Assembly (NCBI GenBank): GCA_009842245.1
Contig: VYFT01000006.1
Location: forward strand, 65,039 to 129,038
Direction: 5' to 3'
Length of the DNA stretch: 64,000 bases
Source of the DNA: Gammaproteobacteria bacterium
GTDB taxonomy: Bacteria > Pseudomonadota > Gammaproteobacteria > Pseudomonadales > Azotimanducaceae
This document shows, piece by piece, positions 1 to 8,866 of the stretch; the stretch's first letter is position 1, and the number at the start of each line of letters is the position of its first letter. The position numbers were made by a program, and so were the translations under genes. The notes below the pieces were generated by a model that saw only the letters and a list, made by a program, of their open reading frames with translations, was not told where the DNA came from and did no database searches.

Positions 1-260
1 GAGTTGCTTTGTAAAGAAGGATCGTCGAGCGTGGTGGCCGATTGACTGTCAACGGAGGATCTAGGGTGTTGTTCGTTGATGGTTTCAGCACTAATCGGTA
101 CAGTTTTCTCAATCCCAGAGGAGTCCAATTTCGTAGGAGATTCGTTTGGTATATTGTCGTAGTTGGCGGTTGTCGCCACATACACAAAGTATGTACCTCC
201 ACCGCCGAGTAACATACCAGCGGAAACAAGAAGTAACGACGAAGCTAAAGATTTTTTCAT
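1..260 (-). CDS. Membrane-anchored protein, 5' part only (runs off the left edge)
   Basis: The start codon is the ATG complementary to 258-260, and the frame stays open to base 1, giving 86 codons. The protein begins MKKSLASSLLLVSAGMLLGG, a short positive N-terminus followed by one hydrophobic segment (about residues 5-28), then a Ser/Thr/Pro/Asp-rich linker. This is the same N-terminal plan as the three large paralogues that follow on the same strand, so it may be a fourth member of that array. The repeat region that would prove this lies outside the window. The function is unknown. Confidence 0.65.
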   Translation of the reverse strand, partial: MKKSLASSLLLVSAGMLLGGGGTYFVYVATTANYDNIPNESPTKLDSSGIEKTVPISAETINEQHPRSSVDSQSATTLDDPSLQSN

Positions 261-384
261 GAAGTTCTAACCTGTGAAGTTCTTATTGTCACAGCTGTAT
301 AAGATTGCCAATTGAACGGTCCGCACAGAACGTTGCATACGTGTCCTTCATAGATGGTGCATTCATGGCTATGTCTCTGAGATA

Positions 385-2307
385 CTACCATGAATATAGT
401 TCTCGCAGAAATTTCTGATCTTCAGGTGAGGGATTATTAAAGTCTATTTCTCGATAAGTTTCGAGTTTTTGCCGGGTCTCTCTGTCCATGTACTTTTCAA
501 TGCGAGCAATTTCTTCAGCTGTGTAAGTATTTCTAGAGACATTCGATATACTCACTGAAAACGCGACTCGTGATTTAATTTCGGTAGAGGGAAGGTCGTC
601 GAATGCGTTCAGTAGTCCCTGCGGATCTTGGGTAGCCCACATCGTAGAAACACTTTGAAAGTACTTAGCCTGTTCACTAGTGGACAACTGAGATGCAAGA
701 TCAATGACTTTTTGTGTCTCGCCTTTCTGAATTAATGAATTACCAATCGCACCGTAGGCATAGGTCTTTCCTTGATCTCTCACTTGTGGTAACAATTCAA
801 TGGCAAGATCAATATCTTGATATGCTATTGAAGCTAAGATCGTAGACTCATACCCCCAAGAAAGATATGGATTCGATTCATTCTCTTCAATGGGTTGTTC
901 GAGCGCAAGTTGAAACGCGGCTCGAGGGTCTGTGGATATGAGGGTGGACGCGAGAGGACGAATGAGTGCGGCGCGCAAAGGATCATTCTCAGGCAGTCCC
1001 AATACCCACTCCTTGGTAGCGTCAGAATCTTGATAGGACCAAGTAGTGATTAAGCTGTTTGCCAGTGTTAAGCGCGTCTCAAAGTCCTCTTCTCGTATTA
1101 CATATTTCGCCGCTTCTTTGGGTGATGTTCTCGTCAGCGCTTGTATCGCGGTTCGTCGTGCGTGCACACGATGAGGTTCTGGTACTAGCTCTAACCGTTC
1201 AAGAATCTGACGCGGATTGTCATCTGCCCATTGCCAAATGACGCGCCAAAAAACGTTCTGTTTAAAACCGCTCGCAGGTAACGACTCCATCTTCACTAAC
1301 ACACCCATAGGATCCTCACTAGCCCAGTTGAATATGATGCCACTGTTTTGAATAATGTCGTAAGCCTGATCCCCGAGGTTATTCAAAGCGAAGTCAAAGA
1401 TTTTTTCGGGTGCATCTCTTGACAACGTGGTCAATATATTGGAGAGTGTGGCAGTGTAATCGGTCTCAAGTGAAATTGAAGATACTATTTCATCAAGGAT
1501 TTCTAATCCTTCTTCCTTTACCCACTCAGCAGCCACTCTGCTAAGCGCGAATCCGGTCGTTTGTTGAACGCCCTCCCGATTTGCTATATTGACAATGTCG
1601 TACCAAGTCTCTTTTGGGTTTTCGATCTCTCCTCTAGAGAGCTTCCAAAAATAGTTGGAAAAAGCGACACTCTCATTCCCTAGGTCTCTTGCGATTTCTC
1701 GTTGACGATCTAGAGACATGTCATCCCGCGCTCGCAGAATGATTGGAAGGAAGTTTGCGGCTTCTGATTCACTCAATTGCTTGACCTGGGCGATCGCCGC
1801 ATCTAAATCTGAACTTGCCCATTCCAGCAACACGATTGAAGCCATGGCGATGTTCCGCTGCTCATCTCGCGTCCATGTAAACGCAAAAGCCTGATCCGGG
1901 GCAGTAACCGCGAGCTTTTGCAACAATGTGGATTGCAATTCTTGCAGTATGGACGACGGGAGATTCAAAGAAGGATCAATGGATTGCTCAAGCCAACTCG
2001 AGACTTGATCTTCTGATAACGATGCTACCCAGGACACGATCGACATCTTACGATCAAAGGCTTGCTTTGGGAAAACTAAATCGTCGAGGTCGGTGGGCAT
2101 CGAACCGTGCCTATCCAGACTTCTCGCGCGATTCTTTGCCGTCTGATCTCGTTGCGTCAAGGAATCCGTATCCATTGATGTAGAACGAGGTTGCCCCTCT
2201 AAACGTGCTGTATCGTCAGGGAGTAAAACTAGAACACCAATGACACAAAGGACACCAATAACCACACCCGCGAGGAGAACGACAGCATGTGTTCGAAGAT
2301 TCTGCAT
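385..2307 (-). CDS. Membrane-anchored alpha-helical repeat protein, tandem paralogue 1
   Basis: I do not recognise a named family. From the chosen ATG (complement 2305-2307; a TTG at 2343 is also possible) the protein has about 640 residues: a basic N-terminus, one membrane helix (about residues 8-29), a polar linker to about residue 80, then an all-helical region. That region holds eight repeats with the signature W-x3-D/E-P, for example EWASSDLDAA, NWASEDPMGV, QWADDNPRQI and MWATQDPQGL; two copies lack the Trp. This is a TPR/HEAT-like solenoid by appearance. It probably sits in the periplasm or is anchored in the inner membrane. The two next genes on the same strand encode proteins collinear with it. 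Such scaffolds usually bind partners; no catalytic motif is visible. Confidence 0.85.
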   Translation of the reverse strand: MQNLRTHAVVLLAGVVIGVLCVIGVLVLLPDDTARLEGQPRSTSMDTDSLTQRDQTAKNRARSLDRHGSMPTDLDDLVFPKQAFDRKMSIVSWVASLSEDQVSSWLEQSIDPSLNLPSSILQELQSTLLQKLAVTAPDQAFAFTWTRDEQRNIAMASIVLLEWASSDLDAAIAQVKQLSESEAANFLPIILRARDDMSLDRQREIARDLGNESVAFSNYFWKLSRGEIENPKETWYDIVNIANREGVQQTTGFALSRVAAEWVKEEGLEILDEIVSSISLETDYTATLSNILTTLSRDAPEKIFDFALNNLGDQAYDIIQNSGIIFNWASEDPMGVLVKMESLPASGFKQNVFWRVIWQWADDNPRQILERLELVPEPHRVHARRTAIQALTRTSPKEAAKYVIREEDFETRLTLANSLITTWSYQDSDATKEWVLGLPENDPLRAALIRPLASTLISTDPRAAFQLALEQPIEENESNPYLSWGYESTILASIAYQDIDLAIELLPQVRDQGKTYAYGAIGNSLIQKGETQKVIDLASQLSTSEQAKYFQSVSTMWATQDPQGLLNAFDDLPSTEIKSRVAFSVSISNVSRNTYTAEEIARIEKYMDRETRQKLETYREIDFNNPSPEDQKFLRELYSW

Positions 2308-2519
2308 GCGAAAGCTACCTGAATGTGTTAGACCGCTTTTCAAATTATATAACGACCTTTCCGTCCATCACGCGCACATAACTCATCGTAAAGCACGCTA
2401 AAGATTTTGGTGTATTCTCGAGTCTCTTCGATTCCAAGTTTGACTGAAGTGGTCGCAAGTGCACACCCGTGGTTCCCCATTCAATGTCGGGTAAAAAGAG
2501 GTGTTCCAATCGGAGGTCT

Positions 2520-4460
2520 TTACTGGTTATCTAAGGTGGTTCGATCCGCCTCGGTGAGATACTGTCTTAGAGTTTCTAGTTGTTTTTTACTGAACTCACT
2601 CTTCGCTCTACCAGTTGATGCAGCTAAAGCTAATGCCGAACGAATTTCTGTTGAGGGTAGTTGCTCGATCGATTCAATCAAGTCTGCAGCATCGACTGTC
2701 GCCCAAGAAGCTGCAATGCTCTTAAAGAACGTTGCTTGATTTGCGTCCGGTAATTGAAGGCCTAGACTCAGTGCTCTTTTCGTTTCGCCCTTGTCGATCA
2801 ATTCCACTGCTACGCCGGCGTAAGCATTCGATTTAGTTGGTCCCGATCGTACTTGCGGTAGGAGTTCGATGGCAGTGTCAATGTCGTCTAAAGCAATAGA
2901 CTCAATGACCTGTGCTTCGAGTCCGATCGACTCCGTATCGGGAATGTCTTCAACAAGAGGTTGTTGGACAGCTATTTCAAATGCACGAAGCGGGTGCAAC
3001 CAAACTAGGTAGTTTGTCAGGGCTTCGACCCATTCGTCGCGTGACTCCTCGCTTTCTGGCAAATTGAGAATCCATTCGATGGAAGCTTCAGCATCCAGTC
3101 GAACCCACTCATTAACTACAGTTCTTTGCGCGCCAACTCTCGTTGAACCATCAGTCTTTTCCAATGTGAGTTCTGCAGCCTCTCGCGGCGACGTTCTCGC
3201 AATCTTTCTAATGGCATTACTGATCGCAATAGAAATGAGCTCAGCGGGCAACTCCTCAAGATTTGCTAGAACATAATGCGGTTCGTTCCATGCCCAAGTA
3301 GCCGCGACCTGTCGCTTTAGGTCGTTGCGTTGACCACTATTCTCAACGGTTTCGACACTCTGCATGGCTGCGTGAGGGTCGCGCGACGCCCACGCGCCAG
3401 CTACTTCTCGCGCGGGAAAGAAGAATATCCCTCTGCCTAAAGAATGATTTGGTATGTGGAGCGCAACACTAAGAGCTAGATCCGGCGAATCGTTCACAGC
3501 TGCATGCAAGATTCGATAAATTGCATTACCTTTCAGATAGTTGTCTGTTGTCGAAGCTTGAATTTTCTCCACTACACTCAACCCCTCCTGTTCGTACCAT
3601 TGCAAGGCGACATTGGAGAGAGTCCAAGAGTGAGTTGCTCTCGAAGCGGTCTGCAGCACTACTAAATCGTTCCACAGGGTTTCTGGATCTTCTAAATGTT
3701 CGGCGTTAAATAGTTCCGAGTAGGAACTCATTGCGGCTTCTTCAACATCCAGTTCTTCGACTAGTTCGAGTAGCGTCGATAACGGTTGATTTGACTGTGC
3801 TTCTACAATTCCTTCCACCGCCGCGTTTTTGTATTCGAGTTGCAAATGTTGAGCGCGCGCGATCGCACTTTCAAGATCGTACTGCGCCCATTCGCGAAAT
3901 ACTATGTGGACGAACGATGAACGATTCAATTCTGTAGGCAGGTGTGTGAATGGAAATTCGCCCAACTGTGTGCGCGCGGTAGGTAATTCTTCAAACTCGA
4001 TCACATCGGTTTGAGCTAGAGCAAACTCTACCGCTTCGCTGGGATTACTTGTGGCTAGCCTCTCCAGCAGAGCAATTTGTAGCTCTTTTCGAACGTGATG
4101 CGAAAGTTTCCATGAGGACTCTTTTGTTCGTTCCAACACTTGCTCGATTTCTCGTTCAGTTAGTCCATCTACATAGGAATAAATTACTTGTTCTCGTAGA
4201 AATGTGTCTTGTTGCAGTGCAACGTTTTCGATAGCGTTGCTCGAACCACTAATGTTGTTCTGTGCTTGCTTGTCCCCCTGTCCAATCCCTTGATTTCGAT
4301 TATTGGGAGTAGTTCTTCTTGTCTCAGATGCATTTCCAAAGTTAGGCGTCGATTGTTGGTCACCGTTTGTAAATACGGAATTGACTATAAGGACGCCACC
4401 AACACCAAGTACGAAACCGATGCCGCCAAGGATCAAGAAGTTTTGTAGTCTTGTTTTCAT
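2520..4460 (-). CDS. Membrane-anchored alpha-helical repeat protein, tandem paralogue 2
   Basis: 646 residues from ATG. The N-terminus MKTRLQNFLILGGIGFVLGV is a single membrane anchor with a Gly-rich face, followed by an Asn/Gln/Ser-rich linker (about 30-75). The rest aligns by eye with paralogues 1 and 3. The block ERLATSNPSEAVEFA matches QKLAVTAPDQAFAF and KKLSLNAPSEALVFA, and IDTAIELLPQVR near residue 530 is almost identical to paralogue 1. Repeat signatures include EWAQYDLESA, AWASRDPHAA, TWAWNEPHYV and SWATVDAADL. The gap to paralogue 1 is 212 bases. The function is unknown; divergence with a shared architecture suggests an old duplication rather than a recent copy. Confidence 0.88.
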   Translation of the reverse strand: MKTRLQNFLILGGIGFVLGVGGVLIVNSVFTNGDQQSTPNFGNASETRRTTPNNRNQGIGQGDKQAQNNISGSSNAIENVALQQDTFLREQVIYSYVDGLTEREIEQVLERTKESSWKLSHHVRKELQIALLERLATSNPSEAVEFALAQTDVIEFEELPTARTQLGEFPFTHLPTELNRSSFVHIVFREWAQYDLESAIARAQHLQLEYKNAAVEGIVEAQSNQPLSTLLELVEELDVEEAAMSSYSELFNAEHLEDPETLWNDLVVLQTASRATHSWTLSNVALQWYEQEGLSVVEKIQASTTDNYLKGNAIYRILHAAVNDSPDLALSVALHIPNHSLGRGIFFFPAREVAGAWASRDPHAAMQSVETVENSGQRNDLKRQVAATWAWNEPHYVLANLEELPAELISIAISNAIRKIARTSPREAAELTLEKTDGSTRVGAQRTVVNEWVRLDAEASIEWILNLPESEESRDEWVEALTNYLVWLHPLRAFEIAVQQPLVEDIPDTESIGLEAQVIESIALDDIDTAIELLPQVRSGPTKSNAYAGVAVELIDKGETKRALSLGLQLPDANQATFFKSIAASWATVDAADLIESIEQLPSTEIRSALALAASTGRAKSEFSKKQLETLRQYLTEADRTTLDNQ

Positions 4461-4517
4461 TGGACTTCAGGCAGATCGGTTAGCAAGGATTCGATCACAA
4501 ACAATCAGGACAACAAG

Positions 4518-6377
4518 TTATGGCGTGCCCTCAGGCGAACCAGTTTGATTGAGCACTGCTTCATCTTCAGGTTGTAGATACTCCTCTAAACTACTGATCT
4601 CGTCTGCGGAATATGCGGTGATCAAGCGGTTTTTCGTAATAAGTGCCAGAGCAGACTTCGATTTAACTTTTGCCGTAGGAAATTTTTCGAATTCACGCAG
4701 CAGTTCTTTTGGATCCTTTCTAGTCCAATGAATCGCCACGCTTTCGAAATATTCGACTCTTTCTTCGTCAGGTAGTTGTCGACCAAGCGTAAAAACGTCT
4801 TGCGTGTCGCCAAGATTGATCATCTGGTTTGCGACTACCTGGTACGCTTGGATTCGGTTATCTTCCCGGACAGAGGGGAGGAGCTCCATCGCAACTTGCA
4901 TGTCGTCACCAGCTATGAGATGTAATATTTGAGCCTCGTTTCCGAGCGACATACCTTCTCTCGGTGTCTCCGGTAGGTCTTGCGCGATTTGAAACGCAAG
5001 TCTAGGTTGAGTTGACACAACTGAGTATGCAATTGTGCGGTGCAAATTCGTCGCTAGGGATTCGCGATTGGACAGGCTCGAAACCCAATTCATAGCAGCT
5101 TCGACATCATACCGGGACCATTTTTGGACTAAGGCTTCGGCCATAGTTGCCTGCAACTCTTCTTTGTCCAACTGTAATATAAGCTCGGCAGCCTTGGGTA
5201 AGTCCGTTTCTGGGAGTGATGGGATTGCACCCACACGCGCAGTTTCCTGATGTCCTGCGGGTATTTCGTTGAGTTGTTTGAGGAATGCAATGGGCTTGTC
5301 TTCACCCCATGCACGATATGCACGGGACAACATTCTGTCTTTAACTCCACTCGGCGACAACGTCTCAGCCTTCGCCAATACCGCTTCATAGTCTTGTTGA
5401 GCCCAACTCGCGACGACGCTGTTCAGGAACATCGCTGGGATATCGGTTAGCGCATTCGCGTAGTCAAACGTCGCTTCCGGGTGTGTTTTCACGTGCTCTA
5501 GAAATATGCCAAAGGACACGGTGTCTCTATTGAAGTCGTCTTTAATCGTCGCCCTAATTTCATCTAACGCACCCAAACCTTCCTGCGCAACCCATGCAGT
5601 AGCAACTTTTCTCAGTGCCGCAAGTTGTTGACTATTTTCAGCTTCGACTAGGTCTACGATTTCGTACCACGTATCTTTTGGATTTTCTATCGTGACCTTT
5701 GTGAGAGACTGCAGGTAAAACGTGCGAGCGTATTCCTCATTGCCTAGTTCGGACGCTATTTCACGGTGTTTTTCGCGTGGCTGATCCTGAAGGGCATGTA
5801 GGATGGAATGAATTAGCCTTGTTCTTTCTTGTTCCGGAAACTCTTTGGCACGTGCAACAGCTTCATCAATGTCCATTAGTGCCCACTGTTGGAATACGGT
5901 TGAAATCAACGCAGTTCTTTGTGGCTCAATCCTTGCTATTGCGAACACGAGCGCTTCGCTAGGAGCGTTCAGAGATAGTTTCTTGATTAATGACGTTTGA
6001 GTGTCTCGTCGAACTTGTAAAGAAACGTTCCAAGTAGATTTCGTCGTCAGGTCGAGGTTTTCGAGGATCTGTTCGTCTGTGAGAGTGCCGATCCATGTCG
6101 CAACTCTTAATTTACGCGAAAATGTTTCTGACGGGAGCTCAAGTTCGTCGATACGCGCGTTTACATTGGCAACATATTCGGATTGAGAATTTGAACCAGT
6201 ATTTACCGTTTGCGTCGCGTGATCTGTTGGTAGCGAACGGTCTGTAGTAGAGGTTGACACCGGACTTCCCGTATTTGCTCCTTTTGTCGGAAGCAAAATG
6301 AGCAGGACTGAAACAGTAGCGATTCCGAGTAAGACACCTAATAAAAGAGAGAACGCTCGAAAAGAGAGACTTCGCAC
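4518..6377 (-). CDS. Membrane-anchored alpha-helical repeat protein, tandem paralogue 3
   Basis: 619 residues starting at a GTG (complement 6375-6377). MRSLSFRAFSLLLGVLLGIA begins the membrane anchor (to about residue 29); a Thr/Ser-rich linker follows to about residue 65. Eight repeats with the W-x3-D/P signature occur in the same order as in paralogues 1 and 2, for example QWALMDIDEA, SWAQQDYEAV, KWSRYDVEAA and HWTRKDPKEL. The motif NPKDTWYEIVDLV is shared with paralogue 1 (NPKETWYDIVNIA). It is the first gene of the tandem array and lies divergent from the GST gene, so a promoter for the array may sit in 6378-6565. Only 57 bases separate it from paralogue 2, so these two are probably co-transcribed. 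Confidence 0.88.
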   Translation of the reverse strand: MRSLSFRAFSLLLGVLLGIATVSVLLILLPTKGANTGSPVSTSTTDRSLPTDHATQTVNTGSNSQSEYVANVNARIDELELPSETFSRKLRVATWIGTLTDEQILENLDLTTKSTWNVSLQVRRDTQTSLIKKLSLNAPSEALVFAIARIEPQRTALISTVFQQWALMDIDEAVARAKEFPEQERTRLIHSILHALQDQPREKHREIASELGNEEYARTFYLQSLTKVTIENPKDTWYEIVDLVEAENSQQLAALRKVATAWVAQEGLGALDEIRATIKDDFNRDTVSFGIFLEHVKTHPEATFDYANALTDIPAMFLNSVVASWAQQDYEAVLAKAETLSPSGVKDRMLSRAYRAWGEDKPIAFLKQLNEIPAGHQETARVGAIPSLPETDLPKAAELILQLDKEELQATMAEALVQKWSRYDVEAAMNWVSSLSNRESLATNLHRTIAYSVVSTQPRLAFQIAQDLPETPREGMSLGNEAQILHLIAGDDMQVAMELLPSVREDNRIQAYQVVANQMINLGDTQDVFTLGRQLPDEERVEYFESVAIHWTRKDPKELLREFEKFPTAKVKSKSALALITKNRLITAYSADEISSLEEYLQPEDEAVLNQTGSPEGTP

Positions 6378-6565
6378 GGTGAGAACTTTTTGCTAGAGTA
6401 TAGTTACATCCCATTTTATCTCACTTTTGTTCTCCAGGATTCCAACTTCTGCATCTCGACGCGATAGAGAACGAGCCAATATTCTTTGTTATTCAGCTTG
6501 CACTACCCAACAGGAGTTCAATTTAGCAAAATTTGTTTATCTGCGTTAAATCTTAAAAGGCATAA

Positions 6566-7201
6566 ATGCTCTTATTCGATCAACAACATGCTCCAAGCCC
6601 ACGTCGGGTTCGTATATTTCTTGCGGAGAAGGGGATTGCTTACGATCGCAAACAAATAAACATTGTTCGAGGCGAAAACCTTTCACCGGAGTTTCTCGAA
6701 ATCAATCCACGCGGTCGTCTTCCCGCTCTCGTACTCGACGATGGAACAGTACTCGACGAATCGGTAGCGATATGTCGCTACTTCGAAGAACTGTATCCTG
6801 ACCCGCCGCTTATGGGTACCGATGCGTTAAGCAAAGCACGAATCGAAGCTAGGCTACGACACGTTGAATTTGACGGGTTGTTACCGGCGTCAGAAGTCTT
6901 TCGTAATGCTTATCCACGCTTTCAATCACGAGCTTTTGGTGGCAATGTGGGAACGATCCAGGCAATTCCGGAACTAGTGAATCGCGGCAAAGTGCTCGTG
7001 TCAATTTTCTTTAAGCGATTGGAAGCAGAACTTAACAAATCGCAATATATAGCAGGGGAAGGCTTTTCAATCGCCGACATTGCTGCACTTTGTACTATAG
7101 ACTTTGCGACCACATCCGCCCGCATACCATTTCCCGATAATTACTCGGCTTTGCGAAGTTGGTATCAAACGGTGACTGCAAGACCCTCTACCACGGCATG
7201 A
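6566..7201 (+). CDS. Glutathione S-transferase family protein
   Basis: 211 residues, the usual size of a cytosolic GST. The N-terminal thioredoxin-like domain (about 1-80) has the cis-Pro stretch NPRGRLPALVLDDG and the glutathione gamma-Glu contact LDESVAICRY. The all-helical C-terminal domain (about 90-205) includes the N-capping motif region FSIADIAALCTIDF. GSTs conjugate glutathione to electrophiles or act as peroxidase or isomerase; the substrate cannot be told from sequence. The ATG has an AAAAGG five bases upstream. It is divergent from the repeat-protein array and convergent with the VOC gene. Confidence 0.93.
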   Translation: MLLFDQQHAPSPRRVRIFLAEKGIAYDRKQINIVRGENLSPEFLEINPRGRLPALVLDDGTVLDESVAICRYFEELYPDPPLMGTDALSKARIEARLRHVEFDGLLPASEVFRNAYPRFQSRAFGGNVGTIQAIPELVNRGKVLVSIFFKRLEAELNKSQYIAGEGFSIADIAALCTIDFATTSARIPFPDNYSALRSWYQTVTARPSTTA

Positions 7202-7249
7202 CACCGAAATCAATAGGCGCGAATCGGTTAGAGTTTTAAGCAGATCGGA

Positions 7250-7642
7250 TTATGGAGTTGAATCAACCGGTTCGTGAAAGTAGTAACACAGACCGTCAGG
7301 GGCGGTAACGAAAAACACTTTTAACTGTTTGCCCTCGTACTCGTCCACTCGCCAATCACTTAGATTTAATCCACGAGATTCCAATTCATCTCGTACTTCA
7401 GCGATACCAGCGACTAATACCGCGGCTCCATCTTGCGTAGGATCACCACCATTCTCAGCAAAACCGATTCTCACTCCATCGCGCTCTAAAATCACGAACG
7501 GATTGGGCTTAGAACCACGCTCTATTTCTTGCATACCAAAATTCTGACAGTACCAAGCCGCCGCCTCTTGAACATTTGAAACTGGTAGTGCTAAGACATC
7601 ATCTTGATATGGAAAGGCGGCGCGAAAACTGGCGGTGCTCAT
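7250..7642 (-). CDS. VOC (glyoxalase/bleomycin-resistance) superfamily protein
   Basis: 130 residues forming one VOC module of two beta-alpha-beta-beta-beta units. The pattern begins DVLALPVSNVQEAAAWYCQN and ends with VFFVTAPDGLCYYFHEP, the standard last strand of the fold. Potential metal ligands are few: the last-strand Glu is present (HEP), but the usual first-strand His or Gln is replaced by Leu/Ala (LALPV), so binding without metal is possible. Members include glyoxalases, dioxygenases and drug-binding proteins. The role here is unknown. It stands alone between the GST gene and glnB. Confidence 0.88.
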   Translation of the reverse strand: MSTASFRAAFPYQDDVLALPVSNVQEAAAWYCQNFGMQEIERGSKPNPFVILERDGVRIGFAENGGDPTQDGAAVLVAGIAEVRDELESRGLNLSDWRVDEYEGKQLKVFFVTAPDGLCYYFHEPVDSTP

Positions 7643-7816
7643 GAAGACAAATCCTACATACTTTAAACGGTTACAATTTTAGAGTAGCTAATTTGGTCAT
7701 TCCTTCTCGACGAAGGAGACTTGTTTGAGGTACAGGTTAAATTGTGGTAAGCACAATCGGAAGCAATTATCATATTGCACCCTGAATTCTAAAACACACC
7801 TTTGGGAACAACAACG

Positions 7817-8155
7817 ATGAAACTCATTACCGCCTTGGTCAAACCGTTTAAGCTGGACGACATCAGAGAAGAGATGATTAAAGTTGGTGTCGCTGGAATG
7901 ACGGTAACTGAAGTTCAGGGATTCGGTCAACAGAAAGGACGTACCGAACTCTACAAGGGTGCTGAGTACGCCGTCGATTTTCTTGCGAAGATTCGGATCG
8001 AAATGGTCGTACCGGATGAAATTGTTGAAGATTGTGTCGAAGCTATTAGTCGTATTTCGAACAAAGGCCAAGTTGGCGACGGTAAGATTTGGATATCACC
8101 CGTTGAAGAAGTTGTGCGTATTCGGACTGGAGAACGCGGACCTAAAGCACTCTAA
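7817..8155 (+). CDS. glnB: Nitrogen regulatory protein P-II
   Basis: 112 residues, the exact length of GlnB/GlnK. The protein reads MKLITALVKPFKLDDIRE at its start. The T-loop carries the uridylylation site Tyr51 in ELYKGAEYAVDF, and the ATP/2-oxoglutarate site residues lie in GFGQQKG and the C-terminal GDGKIWISPVEEVVRIRTGE. PII trimers sense 2-oxoglutarate and ATP/ADP and regulate glutamine synthetase adenylylation, NtrB and transporters. No amtB is adjacent, so GlnB is preferred to GlnK, but the sequence alone does not decide. An in-frame TTG lies 15 bases upstream, but the ATG gives the canonical N-terminus. I found no sigma-54 promoter in the 170 bases upstream. Confidence 0.97.
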   Translation: MKLITALVKPFKLDDIREEMIKVGVAGMTVTEVQGFGQQKGRTELYKGAEYAVDFLAKIRIEMVVPDEIVEDCVEAISRISNKGQVGDGKIWISPVEEVVRIRTGERGPKAL

Positions 8156-8167
8156 GCAAGAATTCTT

Positions 8168-8866
8168 TTAAGCTTCCGTTGCTTCGATAGATTGCACGGC
8201 TGAGACTACGTCGGCAAGCTTATCGACTACATGGTCGGCATGAAGTGAACGCTCGTGCATGCCAGTGAAAAACTGAATGGTGTGCATCCCCACCTGTTTG
8301 GCAACCTCTAAATCTTCGACCGGGTGGTCTCCCACATGGATTGCTTGTTGGGGTAGCGTTTTGGTGTGTGACAATACCACCTCAAACATCGCCGGATCGG
8401 GCTTGCGGGTTCCCATGTTCCGTGCATACACGGAGAGTTCGAAGAACTCTTTCAAAGGGGAACGATGCACTTCGGAAGTGCCGTTGGAGACAGAAGCTAA
8501 CAAATACTGTTTGTGTAGATTCTGAAGTAACTCGATCGCGTCCTGGTTGAGGGGTATTTGATTTCGGGATCCATGAAAAATACAAAGAGCAGCAGTTGCT
8601 ACTTCGCAAGCCTCACGCGGTTCGAGATTGCACTCTGTGAGGATTTTTTCGACTACCGCTAACCGAATCTTGTTGAAATCGTAGTGTATTCGCGGACGCT
8701 TCGCGATAATTTCTGCTCGAGTGTCGGTTGCGAGAATTCGATATTGCGCTCGGAAGGCGGGTACCTTCTCGGTAACCCAGTTAACCATTTCTGTTTCAGC
8801 GCGACGAACTACTTCATCCCCACCCCACAGAGTTTCGTCAAGGTCAAACGTAATGAGCCGAATCAT
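8168..8866 (-). CDS. yigB: HAD-family phosphatase, YigB-like
   Basis: 232 residues. HAD motif I is FDLDETLW (Asp8 and Asp10), motif II is SVSNG, motif III is the Lys in GTRKPDPAMF, and motif IV is HVGDHPVEDLEVAK. A helical cap lies between motifs I and II (C1 class). The homologue beside xerC in E. coli, YigB, dephosphorylates 5-amino-6-(5-phospho-D-ribitylamino)uracil in riboflavin synthesis and also other phosphate esters. The start overlaps the xerC stop by four bases, so the two are translationally coupled as the last genes of the lysA operon. The symbol rests on this context plus family; the substrate is inferred. Confidence 0.9.
   Translation of the reverse strand: MIRLITFDLDETLWGGDEVVRRAETEMVNWVTEKVPAFRAQYRILATDTRAEIIAKRPRIHYDFNKIRLAVVEKILTECNLEPREACEVATAALCIFHGSRNQIPLNQDAIELLQNLHKQYLLASVSNGTSEVHRSPLKEFFELSVYARNMGTRKPDPAMFEVVLSHTKTLPQQAIHVGDHPVEDLEVAKQVGMHTIQFFTGMHERSLHADHVVDKLADVVSAVQSIEATEA

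Noticed and set aside
7643..7816. Sigma-54 promoter before glnB
   Set aside because: No GG-N10-GC pair with the right flanks was found.
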